Part shown: positions 63,730-64,000 of the stretch, in pieces
Layout of the letters: each line of letters begins with the position of its first letter
Numbering within the stretch: position 1 is the stretch's first letter
Origin: Marinomonas sp. SBI8L
Lineage (GTDB): Bacteria; Pseudomonadota; Gammaproteobacteria; Pseudomonadales; Marinomonadaceae
DNA: 64,000 bases
Assembly: GCF_001624705.1 (NCBI RefSeq)
Contig: NZ_JSEO01000008.1
Coordinates: 124,001 to 188,000 of the forward strand
Reading direction: 5' to 3'
Notes under the pieces: model-generated
What the model saw: the letters and a program-made list of their open reading frames with translations, nothing else
What the model was told of the DNA's origin: nothing
The model's database searches: none
Position numbers and translations under genes: made by a program

Positions 63730-64000
63730 ATGAATAAATTCAACATGCCGTTTGTGTGCTTAGCACTCTTGGCTCCTTTCTCAGCAAGTGCTGCTGTCTA
63801 TGAATTCACACCTTATGATTTAAGCTTGGTTTACAGTGATAAAGAAAAAGTTAACCTTGCTTATTCTAGTTATCGTTATAATTTTAACGGAGATTACTCG
63901 ACAAGCTTAGGCGGAGGGAAAACCGGAGAATCTTTTGATGATACTAAGGTATATACCTTAGGCTTGCATAAGCAACTCACAGATAAGATCGATGTCAGCG
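63730..64000 (+). CDS. Outer membrane protein, 3' truncated by window edge
   Basis: The first 90 residues of a protein that runs past the window. A signal peptide (LALLAPFSASA) is followed by short amphipathic strands with many Tyr, Ser and Gly residues (DLSLVYSDKEKVNLAYSSY; KVYTLGLHKQLTDKIDVS), the pattern of an outer membrane beta-barrel, perhaps OmpP1/FadL-like. The family cannot be fixed from this fragment. Confidence 0.6.
   Translation, partial: MNKFNMPFVCLALLAPFSASAAVYEFTPYDLSLVYSDKEKVNLAYSSYRYNFNGDYSTSLGGGKTGESFDDTKVYTLGLHKQLTDKIDVS

Overview
The window looks like chromosome from a motile marine gammaproteobacterium of the Oceanospirillales type, AT-leaning and probably Marinomonas-like. 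This placement is an inference from gene content and gene order (trpGDC-OsmC, nudF-yqiB-yqiA-parE, a flagellar cluster with FlgM/FlgN/CheV/CheR, Maf and pseudaminic acid genes). No database comparison was possible.

Region 1 (1-8066) is the 3' part of a contractile-tail gene set on the + strand: baseplate J (cut by the window edge), tail protein I, a collar-fibre protein, three tail-fibre-like proteins with two small partner proteins, a baseplate-complex protein, a gpD-like hub and a gpV-like spike. It ends in a terminator about 300 bp before trpG. R/F-pyocin clusters of Pseudomonas aeruginosa lie between trpE and trpG, so this may be a tailocin or tailocin-like prophage in the same kind of site. 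Region 2 (8371-11286) is trpG-trpD-trpC plus an OsmC-family gene. Region 3 (11337-16151, - strand) is a compact set of DedA, ATP-grasp, a two-domain OlsF-like acyltransferase, a DinB-like protein and an NRDE protein, suggesting membrane-lipid work. A tRNA-Arg(CCT) follows.

Region 4 (16418-40998) is the flagellar locus: flgA-flgM-flgN on the - strand; cheV, cheR, flgBCDE, flgFGHIJ, flgKL, a degenerate HD-GYP gene, two near-identical flagellins, flaG, fliD, fliS, a FliT-position protein and a Maf flagellin glycosyltransferase on the + strand. I find sigma-54-type (-24/-12) sites before flgB and flgK, and sigma-28-type sites before flgM and both flagellins, which fits the usual timing hierarchy. 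Region 5 (41022-45952) is the pseudaminic acid pathway (pseI, pseG on +; pseF, pseC, pseB on -), feeding Maf; pseH is not in the window.

Region 6 (46054-58712) is mainly housekeeping: tag, a CbiM-like membrane protein, nudF, an acyltransferase, yqiB, yqiA, parE, an intact HD-GYP protein, a rhombosortase-like protease, a UPF0149 protein, an aromatic aminotransferase and formate-tetrahydrofolate ligase. A 270-bp imperfect palindrome that can fold into one long helix sits after parE. Region 7 (59036-64000) holds two Tat-exported enzymes (a DSD1/alanine-racemase-fold protein and a D-arabinono-lactone-oxidase-like flavoprotein) with a c5-type cytochrome lipoprotein on the - strand, then an AraC regulator and the start of an outer-membrane protein on the + strand.

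Most notable: the tail locus beside trpG with three fibres; a CheV whose phosphoacceptor Asp is Gly; an HD-GYP protein lacking the HD histidine; 18 tandem octamers before a flagellin gene; the long palindrome after parE; the lipid-type five-gene set; and the exported PLP/FAD/cytochrome set whose PLP enzyme lacks the usual metal ligands.
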